The position numbers and the translations under genes were made by a program. Of a stretch of DNA of 64,000 bases, positions 24,719-32,195 are shown piece after piece (within the stretch, counting starts at the first letter, position 1; every line of letters begins with the position of its first letter). The notes beneath the pieces were generated by a model that was not told the origin of the DNA, did no database searches, and saw only the letters and a program-made list of their open reading frames with translations. The stretch is from Providencia sp. R33 (GTDB taxonomy: Bacteria > Pseudomonadota > Gammaproteobacteria > Enterobacterales > Enterobacteriaceae): positions 682,001 through 746,000 of the forward strand of contig NZ_CP072453.1 in the NCBI RefSeq assembly GCF_019343475.1, read 5' to 3'.

Positions 24719-25282
24719 ATGCAAGAAACAGACAAATACACATATCCAATATTGATTAAATACACGTTGATTGGAATTTTATTAATTCTGTTTTGTGTAT
24801 ATTGGTATGTAGATATAAGACAGTATGTTTCAGTATCTAAGCATCTTTTAAAAACATCAGGGCTAGCATCAGCTTTAGGCTCTTTAATATTGACTTACAT
24901 ACTTTATAGAAAAAGAAAGTTTTCTATATCATTAAAAATATGCGCACAATCTCTTTTGTGTTTTACGTTTTTAATTTTTATTGTTTTATATTTATTTTTA
25001 TCTTATGCAGCTTTTCTATCTAGTGGGGTAACCACCATTATTAATAGTGATTACACTAAAGCTGTTGGTGGTAGAAAGTCCTGCCCAGGTATTATTGTTA
25101 CCGATGATGTAGAAGGGAATGTAAAGGTATGCTCCCATCTTGTTTTGGGGAAAATAAGAGAGAGTGGTGAAGCGATAGTTGAGACGAAAACAAATACTTT
25201 CGGTATTGAAGTTTTATCAGCAGTGATAGTCACACCCCCTAATGATAATAAAGTACCGTTCAGCATTGAATCTGATTTGTAA
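24719..25282 (+). CDS. Hypothetical membrane protein
   Basis: 187 residues with three hydrophobic helices (about 13-30, 46-64, 75-100) and a 90-residue polar C-terminal domain with two cysteines, probably periplasmic. Very AT-rich and separate from the lysis cassette; probably an added cargo gene. No family recognised. Confidence 0.6.
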   Translation: MQETDKYTYPILIKYTLIGILLILFCVYWYVDIRQYVSVSKHLLKTSGLASALGSLILTYILYRKRKFSISLKICAQSLLCFTFLIFIVLYLFLSYAAFLSSGVTTIINSDYTKAVGGRKSCPGIIVTDDVEGNVKVCSHLVLGKIRESGEAIVETKTNTFGIEVLSAVIVTPPNDNKVPFSIESDL

Positions 25283-25448
25283 CTTCCTGTCGTTATATTA
25301 ACCCACAAAAATTCCAAGGGCTGCGCATTGCGTGGCCTTTTTCGTATATAGCTACAGCAAATTACTATCAACATGTTTAATTACTGTAATTAATTTGCTG
25401 GTGGTTTTCTATTAATTTAATTTTGGGCACTCCGTAGGGGGTGAAATC

Positions 25449-25718
25449 ATGCGTATGGATAAATATAGCAACGCAGTCTACGGTAGTGCTGGGCTTACAG
25501 CATTTTTCGCGAGCCTATCGCTTTATGAATGGGGCTTTATTATCGGGATGGCGTTCAGCATCATTCTAGGATTGGCCACTTTCTTTATTAATAGACGGGA
25601 GCAACGAAAGCGAACACGTTTATTTGAAGAACTCGTCAATAAAACCGACCCACAAAACCCTTCAGCTACTGCACGAAAAGCCGCCGAACTTATGGCGAAA
25701 GCCCCTAAGGATATTTAA
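25449..25718 (+). CDS. Holin, phage 21 S-like
   Basis: 89 residues with two hydrophobic segments (about 9-27 and 28-45) and a charged tail, the class II holin layout. The MRMDKYSN start has a dual-start appearance (two Met within three codons), as in S21, where the longer form is the antiholin. TAATG overlap with the endolysin gene. Expected to depolarise the membrane and release the SAR endolysin. Confidence 0.85.
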   Translation: MRMDKYSNAVYGSAGLTAFFASLSLYEWGFIIGMAFSIILGLATFFINRREQRKRTRLFEELVNKTDPQNPSATARKAAELMAKAPKDI

Positions 25719-26188
25719 TGTCACTCAAACAAAAATTAACGGTGCTTGTTGGCGCAGGAGCTTCGGCTATCGCTTTAACGGTGATTGCACATTTTGAAGG
25801 TGTTAGATATGAACCCTATGAAGATGTCGGCGGGGTATTAACGGTTTGCTATGGGCATACGGGAAAAGACATTGTCCCTGATAAAATTTATTCAAAAGAA
25901 GAATGCAACGAATTGTTAGAGTTGGATTTTATGAGAACTAAACTGCAAGTAGATCGCCTGGTTAAAGTTCCTGTTGATGAATATACAAAAGCAGCGCTTT
26001 ATTCATTTGCATTTAATGTTGGTACCAGCGCATTTGCTAAGTCGACAATGTTGAAAAGGCTAAATGTAGGTGACCAATACGGTGCTTGTGAAGAACTAAA
26101 AAAATGGGTTTACGCTGGTGGTAAGGTATGGCGTGGGCTAGTTAATCGTAGAGAGGCGGAGGCGGCCATATGTCATGGAAACCTATAG
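25718..26188 (+). CDS. SAR endolysin, lysozyme GH24
   Basis: 156 residues. The weakly hydrophobic N-terminus LVGAGASAIALTVIAHF (10-26), rich in Gly/Ala/Ser, is a signal-anchor-release segment. Catalytic region FEGVRYEPYEDVGGVLTVCYGHTG carries the E-x8-D/C-x5-T triad of phage 21/P1 type lysozymes. Cleaves cell-wall glycan at the end of the lytic cycle. Confidence 0.93.
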   Translation: MSLKQKLTVLVGAGASAIALTVIAHFEGVRYEPYEDVGGVLTVCYGHTGKDIVPDKIYSKEECNELLELDFMRTKLQVDRLVKVPVDEYTKAALYSFAFNVGTSAFAKSTMLKRLNVGDQYGACEELKKWVYAGGKVWRGLVNRREAEAAICHGNL

Positions 26189-26343
26189 TGGTTGTAATTT
26201 TCTTTATGCTACTTGCGATATCAATGATTGTATTTGGTGCCTACAGACTCACAGACAATACATGCAGTATTGATAAAGTCAGTTTAGAAAAGCGCTGCCA
26301 GAAAGCCATCGATCATTATAAAGGTCAGCAAGTTAATTTTTAA
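26170..26343 (+). CDS. Small membrane protein between endolysin and Rz
   Basis: 57 residues (MSWKPIVVVIFFMLL...) overlapping the last 19 bases of the endolysin gene. One N-terminal hydrophobic helix and two cysteines in a polar tail (TCSIDKVSLEKRC). A small gene in this place is common in enterobacterial lysis cassettes; role unknown. Confidence 0.65.
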   Translation: MSWKPIVVVIFFMLLAISMIVFGAYRLTDNTCSIDKVSLEKRCQKAIDHYKGQQVNF

Positions 26344-26363
26344 TCTCCTATATGGTAATCGCT

Positions 26364-26813
26364 ATGAATACAGTCAGAGTCGCGTTATTTATCGCAGCGT
26401 GGGTAGCCATATGGGGAATGTGGAAGCAACATGAGAGAATAGGTGAGCTAAACACCAAGAATGCCGTATTACTCGTCGAGCTGACAGAGCAAGTCAAAAT
26501 CAATGAAGCTTATCAAGAACGAATTCAATCACTTCATAAACTCGATACTAAACATATTCAGGAACTAGCCAATGCAAAAAGTGAAATTGATAAGTTGCGT
26601 ATTGCTGCTGAGCGTAATCCTGAGCGGGTGTATATCAAAGCCAGTTGTAAAAAACCCAAAAGCATTACCGCCACCGGCTTGGATGATGCAATCACCGCCA
26701 GACCTACTGACTCCGCTATCCGAAATTATTGGTTACTCAGACAACGAATTGCAGAGTCCAAGCAAATGATACTTGGATTGCAGGATTACATTAGAACGGA
26801 GTGTTTACGTTAA
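26364..26813 (+). CDS. Rz inner-membrane spanin subunit
   Basis: 149 residues from MNTVRVALFIAAW; an in-frame ATG four codons upstream (26352) is possible. N-terminal membrane helix, then a long periplasmic coiled coil (residues 25-100) and a C-terminal YIRTEC tail, the phage lambda Rz layout. Spans the periplasm with Rz1 to disrupt the outer membrane. Confidence 0.9.
   Translation: MNTVRVALFIAAWVAIWGMWKQHERIGELNTKNAVLLVELTEQVKINEAYQERIQSLHKLDTKHIQELANAKSEIDKLRIAAERNPERVYIKASCKKPKSITATGLDDAITARPTDSAIRNYWLLRQRIAESKQMILGLQDYIRTECLR
26572..26769 (+). CDS. Rz1 outer-membrane spanin lipoprotein, embedded in Rz
   Basis: 65 residues in the +1 frame wholly inside Rz. Signal peptide with lipobox LSGC (Cys20), then a proline-rich mature part (ALPPPAWM). 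This nested architecture is diagnostic for lambda-type two-component spanins. Confidence 0.9.
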   Translation: MQKVKLISCVLLLSVILSGCISKPVVKNPKALPPPAWMMQSPPDLLTPLSEIIGYSDNELQSPSK

Positions 26814-27001
26814 TACCAATCGGTAAATGCTCTTGCAAAAAAAATTAAACTTATGAGGGTAAGGGCACTTAATAAGTAGATGGAAAACTTTAAAAAAAGC
26901 GTCGTTATATCTGGTTGTTTTTTATCTTTACTAATAATGAATAGGATGTAGATAAGGATAGGGATAGATATGAGTAAGAGCGCAATGGGGTAAGTATACA
27001 T
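26810..27001 (-). CDS. Possible small membrane protein
   Basis: 63 residues with two hydrophobic helices (MYTYPIALLLISIPILIYIL and ALTLISLIFFA). Reverse orientation, running into the end of Rz. No good ribosome site; kept only because of the consistent two-helix build. Confidence 0.3.
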   Translation of the reverse strand: MYTYPIALLLISIPILIYILFIISKDKKQPDITTLFLKFSIYLLSALTLISLIFFARAFTDWY

Positions 27002-27063
27002 ATATATTGATACAGCTCTCTTTGTGATGGAATTCTTATCAAATAGTAAAATATATCCTTAAC

Positions 27064-27089
27064 AAAAAAAGCCTACACAGCAGTAGGCT
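27064..27089 (-). terminator. Reverse-strand terminator
   Basis: AGCCTAC/GTAGGCT stem followed on the reverse strand by seven T. No clear reverse gene lies upstream of it, so it may insulate the lysis region or end an unrecognised transcript. Confidence 0.65.
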
Positions 27090-27199
27090 AAAAGATGTTG
27101 CTTTATACAATTGAATATCTCTTTAAACATAGTCGGTATTTCAAAGTATGCAAAATGATTTCTAAGAATTTAAATTTATAGTCGATTAAGTGAACAATG

Positions 27200-27221
27200 A
27201 GCCTCCATTTTGGGGCTTTTT
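27200..27221 (+). terminator. Forward terminator after lysis cassette
   Basis: AGCCTCC-ATTT-TGGGGCT with T5; plausible stop for the late transcript in the lysogen. Confidence 0.6.
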
Positions 27222-27355
27222 AGTAGTCAGATATTGGATAGGTCTCACAGCAGCCTTTAGCCTGGTATGATCAGTCATTGATAATTTGAAATATCTGGAT
27301 TCACATCTACCCTTTAAATACCCATAATTAATGTAAATGATTGTACGAAAGTGGT

Positions 27356-27559
27356 ATGAAAAACAGAAGTCAACAATTACTAAATGATTCAGCACTCTTA
27401 GATGTAAGAATTAGATATTTAGTCAAATTTATACAAAGTAGAGTATTTAATAAACTACCAGATAGTGAAAAAAGATTGTTTGAGTCACAACTTTATTCAA
27501 TGAAGGCGTTGTCATCTATATTAAAAATGAGAGTAGATATAGTAAATGATGGAAAATAA
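27356..27559 (+). CDS. Small phage protein, unknown
   Basis: 67 residues from the ATG at 27356 (an in-frame TTG lies five codons upstream). Entirely helical (LLDVRIRYLVKFIQSRVFNKL ... LFESQLYSMKALSSILKMRV), like small phage accessory proteins. No ribosome site of note. Confidence 0.45.
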   Translation: MKNRSQQLLNDSALLDVRIRYLVKFIQSRVFNKLPDSEKRLFESQLYSMKALSSILKMRVDIVNDGK

Positions 27560-27625
27560 TAATACATAATAGCCAGCCTATACCAGTTTTTATAAGGGAG
27601 GTATGAGAAAATACGCAGTAAAAAC

Positions 27626-27650
27626 AAAGAAAAGCCCCAGTTTAGGGGCG
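27626..27650 (-). terminator. Reverse-strand terminator
   Basis: GCCCC/GGGGC stem with TTTTCTTT on the reverse strand; may back up the terminator behind the entericidin gene. Confidence 0.6.
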
Positions 27651-27777
27651 AAATAAAACGAAGCAATAATTTGAATACACTATCAGCATAGATGATTAGC
27701 AAAGTTTTCACATGAATTAAGTGTAAGCAAATACGGAAAAGAAAATACAGAATTGAGTGTCGTTAAATGTCCAGAGA

Positions 27778-27812
27778 AACACTAGAAGAATAAATATAAC
27801 TTCTAGTGTTTT
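27778..27812. terminator. Bidirectional terminator after the entericidin gene
   Basis: AACACTAGAAG / CTTCTAGTGTT 11-bp stem. T-rich flanks on both sides; it ends 20 bases past the entericidin stop. Confidence 0.75.
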
Positions 27813-27831
27813 AGACATGAGAGTAGATTTT

Positions 27832-27963
27832 TTACTGAGCTGCTCTTTGTATTGCCTCTCCTCCAGCCTCTATGTCTTCACCAACACCTTTAGTGGTGTT
27901 ACAGGCAGTTAATGTGAAAGCAACAGCTAATGAGCAGATGAGGAAACTGATTTTTTTCAACAT
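27832..27963 (-). CDS. Entericidin-like lipoprotein
   Basis: 43 residues: signal peptide with lipobox LTAC (Cys21), then NTTKGVGEDIEAGGEAIQRAAQ, which matches mature entericidin A/B of E. coli (CNTTRGVGEDISDGGNAI). Strong ribosome site AAAAGGAAG. Entericidins are small cell-envelope lipoproteins forming an antidote/toxin pair linked to stationary-phase lysis. Here one member is carried as prophage cargo, in reverse orientation with its own terminator, so it can be expressed in the lysogen. No partner gene is next to it. Confidence 0.88.
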   Translation of the reverse strand: MLKKISFLICSLAVAFTLTACNTTKGVGEDIEAGGEAIQRAAQ

Positions 27964-28198
27964 ATTTTCTTCCTTTTAGTGTGAAGTTATAAGTTACAAA
28001 AGATCACTTTTAATTATAGCAGAACAATTTGATTACCATTTTTATCTGCATAGAGCTGTAATACTAGTATTAAACCATCATGTTTATGTGGGATTGGTGT
28101 GGCTTGCGGTACCTGACAAATGAAAATGAGCTGCTATATTTTAAGTGTTAATACTTGTTTTGGTGACTAATCAACATTAGCAATAAAGGGTACACTCT

Positions 28199-28330
28199 AT
28201 GATATTAAAAGAGCTATTTATCCGCATGCTTTATGTTTTCCAATACTTTGTAATTGGTTTTCTCTTATTATTAACATCAATAGCCATACCAAATTGGTTA
28301 GGCAAGGCATCAGTCTTTTTTGTAGGGTAG
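28199..28330 (+). CDS. Possible 43-residue membrane peptide
   Basis: MILKELFIRMLYVFQ start and a hydrophobic helix (YFVIGFLLLLTSIAIPNWL). GGG eight bases upstream is a weak ribosome site. May be a small toxin-like peptide or chance ORF. Confidence 0.35.
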   Translation: MILKELFIRMLYVFQYFVIGFLLLLTSIAIPNWLGKASVFFVG

Positions 28331-28365
28331 AATCTAGTAAGTGAGTAGCATTTAGGGAGGCTGTC

Positions 28366-28608
28366 ATGGCAGGTAGTGAAGAGGACGATATTAAGTATTT
28401 ACCATGGACAGGTGCGGCTTTGAAAGTAGCCTTGGTGATGACAGTCGAAGCTATGAAGTTAACGCATGAAGAGGCAGAAAGGAAAAACATTACTGTTGTA
28501 GTTGGTCCGTATGTTCGCCCATATAAGGATGTAATGGCCATAGCTGAAGAATATGGTGAAAAAGAAATTCCTAAATCAATGCCCGACATGCCATCAGATA
28601 TTAAATAG
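28366..28608 (+). CDS. Small phage protein, unknown
   Basis: 80 residues with a strong ribosome site (AGGGAGG). A hydrophobic/helical middle (TGAALKVALVMTVEAMKLT) and a C-terminal acidic/proline-rich tail. No family recognised. Followed by a forward terminator at 28628. Confidence 0.6.
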   Translation: MAGSEEDDIKYLPWTGAALKVALVMTVEAMKLTHEEAERKNITVVVGPYVRPYKDVMAIAEEYGEKEIPKSMPDMPSDIK

Positions 28609-28627
28609 ATAACAAGAATTCACCATG

Positions 28628-28651
28628 AGCCTCGCAATAGCGGGGCTTTTT
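28628..28651 (+). terminator. Forward terminator
   Basis: AGCCTCGC-AATA-GCGGGGCT followed by T5, 20 bases after the 80-codon gene. Confidence 0.75.
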
Positions 28652-28864
28652 AATGGCTTCTTCGCAATTAAGTGAGGTCCATATCTTGCTGACGGGTAAG
28701 CCGTAAGTGACAAAAGTAACGTAGTGATACGTGATGATGGTTGCAAAAAATAAACCCAATAAAATCAGTAAATAAAAATAGGTACTCATATTGGGGCAAC
28801 CTCAATCCGTGCGTACCGATTGCTTATCTCTATTCAAAGCGTATCTCACACGCAAACATCACAA

Positions 28865-28958
28865 CCCCGAGACCATTCACAAAAGCGACTTCAGAGGACA
28901 GCCTGTTATAGGTGTGCTCGGGTCAGGCTTGTTCTGTGAGAACTGAGGTCTCTTTTTT
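28865..28958 (+). ncRNA. C4-like antisense RNA leader of the KilA-N gene
   Basis: A long structured element ending in T6: outer stem GAGACC (28869-28874) with GGTCTC (28947-28952), next ACTTCAG with CTGAGG, then AGGACAGCCTG with CAGGCTTGTTCT. It directly precedes a KilA-N gene, the position of C4 antisense RNA in P1/P7-like and lambdoid phages, where it blocks expression of the antirepressor region. Family assignment rests on position and fold; an Rfam search would settle it. Confidence 0.55.
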
Positions 28959-28973
28959 GAAAGGTAATACATC

Positions 28974-29486
28974 ATGAGTTATCCAAGAGTAAGTGTTAAT
29001 GGAGTATCCGTCAGAGTTGATAATGAAGGCAGATACAGCTTGAACGATTTGCATGCCTCAGCAGTAATTAATGGGGAAGCAAGAGAAAATCAAAACCCTA
29101 GCCAGTTCTTGAGAAGTAAGCAGATAAAGGCATTTGTTGATAAATTAAGCGCAATGCAAAATTGCACTGCGGTTAAAGTTATCAATGGTGGGCTAAATCA
29201 TGGAGTATGGGCTTTAGAGTTAGTTGTCATTAGATATGCTGCTTGGTTAAAGCCTGAGTTTGAAATTCTCGTTTACAACACATTCAAAGATGCAGCAAGG
29301 AAAGGTTTGGATGTTATGGCTAAGCTTAATAAGTTAGATCACGTCATCAACACTGAAACCAAAAATGTAAGTAGCTGTGCAAGAACAATGGCTAACTGGG
29401 GAGTTGGTGGTAGGAAGCAATTACTACTAACCGCAAGAGAGCGAGTAGTGAAAGAAGCTCAGATGTACTTACCGAATATTGAATAG
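28974..29486 (+). CDS. KilA-N domain protein, antirepressor-like
   Basis: 170 residues. KilA-N domain over residues 1-115 (VDNEGRYSLNDLHASAVINGEARENQNPSQFLRSKQ, LNHGVWALELVVIRYAAWLKPEFEILVYNTFKDA) and a helical C-terminus. KilA-N proteins bind DNA and often act as phage antirepressors or kill factors. AAAGG precedes the ATG. The upstream C4-like RNA suggests expression is silenced in the lysogen. Confidence 0.85.
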   Translation: MSYPRVSVNGVSVRVDNEGRYSLNDLHASAVINGEARENQNPSQFLRSKQIKAFVDKLSAMQNCTAVKVINGGLNHGVWALELVVIRYAAWLKPEFEILVYNTFKDAARKGLDVMAKLNKLDHVINTETKNVSSCARTMANWGVGGRKQLLLTARERVVKEAQMYLPNIE

Positions 29487-29547
29487 GTCGCTCAGCAGCA
29501 TTTTTTATGCGAAAGTATCTCATCAGCGAATTCTGAGTGAGATTACA

Positions 29548-30063
29548 ATGCAGATAAAGTCCACATTAATGTTTTTAAGTATGCTGCTACTTAACGGTTG
29601 CAGTGTTAAAGTGCCAAAGGATATTTCACCTGTTAAGAATTTTGATTTGTCTCGTTATCTTGGGGAGTGGTATGAGGTAGCTAGAATAGATAATCGATTT
29701 GAAAAAGGATTAAGTAAGGTCTCTGCTAATTATTCCCTTCGTGATGATGGAGGCGTAAAAGTAGTAAACAAAGGATGGGATTCGGAGAATAAAAAATGGA
29801 AAGAAAGTATCGGAAAAGCTTACTTTGTTGAATCTTCTGATGTAGGGGCTTTGAAGGTTTCATTCTTCGGTCCTTTTTATGGCGGTTATAATATTATTAA
29901 GCTCGATGATAACTATCAATATTCATTAGTTGTTGGCCCTAACAAAGATTATCTGTGGGTACTATCGCGTACTCCAACTATGCCACCAGAGTTATTAAAG
30001 GAATACCTTAGTTTTGCAAGTAGCTATGGTTTTGATAGGCAAAGAATATTGATATTTCAATAG
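29548..30063 (+). CDS. blc: Outer-membrane lipocalin Blc
   Basis: 171 residues from MQIKSTLMFLS, with lipobox LNGC (Cys18); a longer in-frame ORF upstream lacks a signal peptide at its start. The lipocalin signature YLGEWYEVARIDNRFEKG is followed by VSANYSLRDDGGVKVVNKG and YSLVVGPNKDYLWVLSRTP, as in E. coli Blc (177 residues). Binds fatty acids or lysophospholipids and is tied to envelope stress. Prophage cargo, not a phage structural gene; probably expressed in the lysogen. Confidence 0.9.
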   Translation: MQIKSTLMFLSMLLLNGCSVKVPKDISPVKNFDLSRYLGEWYEVARIDNRFEKGLSKVSANYSLRDDGGVKVVNKGWDSENKKWKESIGKAYFVESSDVGALKVSFFGPFYGGYNIIKLDDNYQYSLVVGPNKDYLWVLSRTPTMPPELLKEYLSFASSYGFDRQRILIFQ

Positions 30064-30101
30064 TATTTATTCCTTGTGAAAACTTAATAAATCAATGCAT
30101 G

Positions 30102-30123
30102 ACCCGTCAAGTGCGGGTTTTTT
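30102..30123 (+). terminator. Terminator after blc
   Basis: ACCCG/CGGGT stem and T6, 40 bases past the blc stop. Confidence 0.75.
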
Positions 30124-30196
30124 ATTGAGGGAAATAGCTAATCAAAAAGTTTATTCCTACAAGTAGACTTTCTAATGGGCTAAGGAGATAAACACG

Positions 30197-30367
30197 ATGG
30201 CTAAACCGGATTGGGGGACGCTACAGCAACAGTTCCTCACCGAACATGCTAAATCAGGAGTATCCCCTAAAGGGTGGTGTGAAGACCAGGGACTTAATTA
30301 CACAACAGCACGACGATATATTAAAAAGCCAGCTGCGCAATTTGCGCAAAAAAGCAACACACTATAG
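30197..30367 (+). CDS. Terminase-associated HTH protein, possibly a truncated TerS N-terminus
   Basis: 56 residues with a strong AAGGAG site. DWGTLQQQFLTEHAKSGVSPKGWCEDQGLNYTTARRYIKK is the N-terminal HTH of many phage terminase small subunits. Here it stops soon after, while the rest of a small-subunit sequence begins at 30728, after a reverse gene. It may be a free DNA-binding protein or a relic left by insertion of the reverse gene. Confidence 0.6.
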   Translation: MAKPDWGTLQQQFLTEHAKSGVSPKGWCEDQGLNYTTARRYIKKPAAQFAQKSNTL

Positions 30368-30401
30368 TGATGTATTAATAACTCACTACAACTGGTTTTT
30401 A

Positions 30402-30701
30402 TTATATTGTAGCTACCTTACTTAATGCTGGAACAACTGCAAAAATAATTGGCACCCATTGAAAAAATTTAGAAAAGAAAAACCAAAATGGTTTAACTAT
30501 TTTTATATCTGCAATGCATAATTGCATACTCATAGCTGCGGCAATGAGAAATACAATTGCAGTATCGATAGATGTGTCAGTGTATATTGATGCAAGGTAA
30601 CAACAAAAAAGATAGCTAATAACACCTAAAAGGCTAGAGATTAGCTTCCATTTAAAATTATCTTCTCCATAAGTGTTTTTAAGATCTTTCAAATTAATCA
30701 T
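30402..30701 (-). CDS. Hypothetical membrane protein, possible insertion
   Basis: 99 residues, AT-rich, with three hydrophobic helices (about 20-40, 46-62, 72-95). Good ribosome site (AGGATGATGAA). Reverse orientation between the HTH fragment and terS, so it looks like an inserted cargo gene. Function unknown. Confidence 0.55.
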   Translation of the reverse strand: MINLKDLKNTYGEDNFKWKLISSLLGVISYLFCCYLASIYTDTSIDTAIVFLIAAAMSMQLCIADIKIVKPFWFFFSKFFQWVPIIFAVVPALSKVATI

Positions 30702-30727
30702 TTCATCATCCTAGTTAAGGTAAATAA

Positions 30728-31306
30728 ATGGCACTCACAGACAAACAAGAAATGTTTTGTCGCGAGTACCTCATCGATTTAAACGCCACACAAGCGGCTA
30801 TTCGTGCGGGGTACAGCAAAAAAACTGCAAACCGTACAGCATCTGAAAACCTGTCAAAACCTGATATCCAATTAAGAATGTCTGAACTTAAGTTAAATAG
30901 GAATGAACGAATTGAGATTGATGCTGATTATGTGCTTAAGCGCTTGGTTGATATAGACCAGATGGATGTATTGGATATTCTTCATGATGATGGTGGCATT
31001 AAGCCAATACATCTATGGCCTAAAGTTTGGCGCACATCATTAAGTGGTATGGATTTAGCGGAAATGTTTGAGTCTAAGGATGGTGAGCGCGACCAAGTCG
31101 GTATCATGAAGAAAATAAAATGGCCAGATAAGGTACGTAATCTTGAGTTATTAGGCAAACACGTTGTTGTACAAGCGTTTAAAGAGCAAGTTAGCAATGA
31201 GCACTTCGGTAAAGATGGTGGGCCTATTCAATCGACAGGAATTGACCTTAGTCACTTGAGTTTTGAACAACTTATGAAGTTGAGAAAAAGCCAGAAAACT
31301 GAATGA
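30728..31306 (+). CDS. terS: Terminase small subunit
   Basis: 192 residues of the Terminase_2 family: LTDKQEMFCREYLIDLNATQAAIRAGYSKKTANRTASENLSKPDIQ is the canonical N-terminal HTH. Recognises phage DNA for packaging. Unlike most phages, it is separated from terL by almost 900 bases containing a lipoprotein gene. Confidence 0.9.
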   Translation: MALTDKQEMFCREYLIDLNATQAAIRAGYSKKTANRTASENLSKPDIQLRMSELKLNRNERIEIDADYVLKRLVDIDQMDVLDILHDDGGIKPIHLWPKVWRTSLSGMDLAEMFESKDGERDQVGIMKKIKWPDKVRNLELLGKHVVVQAFKEQVSNEHFGKDGGPIQSTGIDLSHLSFEQLMKLRKSQKTE

Positions 31307-31430
31307 TTCTTATCAATTCGACTTAAATGCATAATATAAGCCACTTCATCAAGCTATTGATAGTTAAATACCAAATTATTATATACCTGCATTATTAACT
31401 ATTTTTATATGTAATTTTCAGGTGTATCTA

Positions 31431-31907
31431 ATGAATAGAATTAAAGTTTTGTTGTTATCAGTATTAATTTCGGGATGTGCTGTTCCTGGCTTAACAAGCC
31501 ATACAGACCATCCATTAGAAATAAAAGATATTAGTATTGGGGATAGTATTAGGTGCAATAGCTTGCAAGGTGAAGTTTTTGGAGATGTTAGGTTATGTCA
31601 TCTTGATATTAAGAGCTATGGTGGTATGGAGGTTAAATCAAATACAGTTGCCTTATTGAATGAAAAAGTATCAGTTGTACGATTATCTCTATCTCAAATA
31701 ACAGGTTTTAGCCAAGCAGGTGTACTTAGTGCTATGACAAAGAAATTTGGTCCTCCAGCCCGTGGCGCTCGCCCAAAAGTGCATATCTGGACAAATAATG
31801 GTAATACTTTATTTCTTGATGAAATCAAAGGAACTGTTGTTTTATATGGGAAAGATTTGAACCGTGTCCAAAGCATAATTTCCTCTTTAGATGCAAAAGA
31901 TCTCTAA
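31431..31907 (+). CDS. Lipoprotein of unknown function between terminase genes
   Basis: 158 residues from MNRIKVLLL; signal peptide with lipobox ISGC (Cys16). The mature part has two cysteines and a C-terminal VQSIISSL helix. Very AT-rich relative to the flanking terminase genes and with its own promoter-like upstream region, i.e. a cargo gene for the lysogen's envelope. The sequence around DISIGDSIRCNSLQGEVFG resembles bacterial SH3-free outer-membrane lipoproteins only vaguely. Confidence 0.65.
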   Translation: MNRIKVLLLSVLISGCAVPGLTSHTDHPLEIKDISIGDSIRCNSLQGEVFGDVRLCHLDIKSYGGMEVKSNTVALLNEKVSVVRLSLSQITGFSQAGVLSAMTKKFGPPARGARPKVHIWTNNGNTLFLDEIKGTVVLYGKDLNRVQSIISSLDAKDL

Positions 31908-32072
31908 CATTACTCTTTAAATTGAGAGTGTTTTTCATGGCGGTTTGATTTAACTAAAACAGTTAGTTCTTGGGAGCGGTTATTTTTTAAAAAAAGTGGT
32001 TATTTAACATAATGACTCTTACATGCCCTGCGACTTTTCAACTCAGCTAAAATGTCACCTCAAACTGATAAA

Positions 32073-32107
32073 AGTCTAAATCTTATTCCTGAATTTAGGC
32101 TTTTTAT
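32073..32107 (+). terminator. Terminator before terL
   Basis: AGTCTAAAT / ATTTAGGCT stem with an 11-base loop and T5; closes the lipoprotein transcript. Confidence 0.6.
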
Positions 32108-32195
32108 TTATTGCTAATTTGTTATCAAAAACTCACTTTCCATTTCACTGTCATTTGGAGGTGAAAGGGCTATTTATTCCATTTTAGGTGTGACT

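Noticed and set aside
28601..28789. Reverse 62-codon ORF with a hydrophobic start
   Set aside because: Its last third reads through the forward terminator hairpin at 28628-28651 and the ribosome site spacing is poor.
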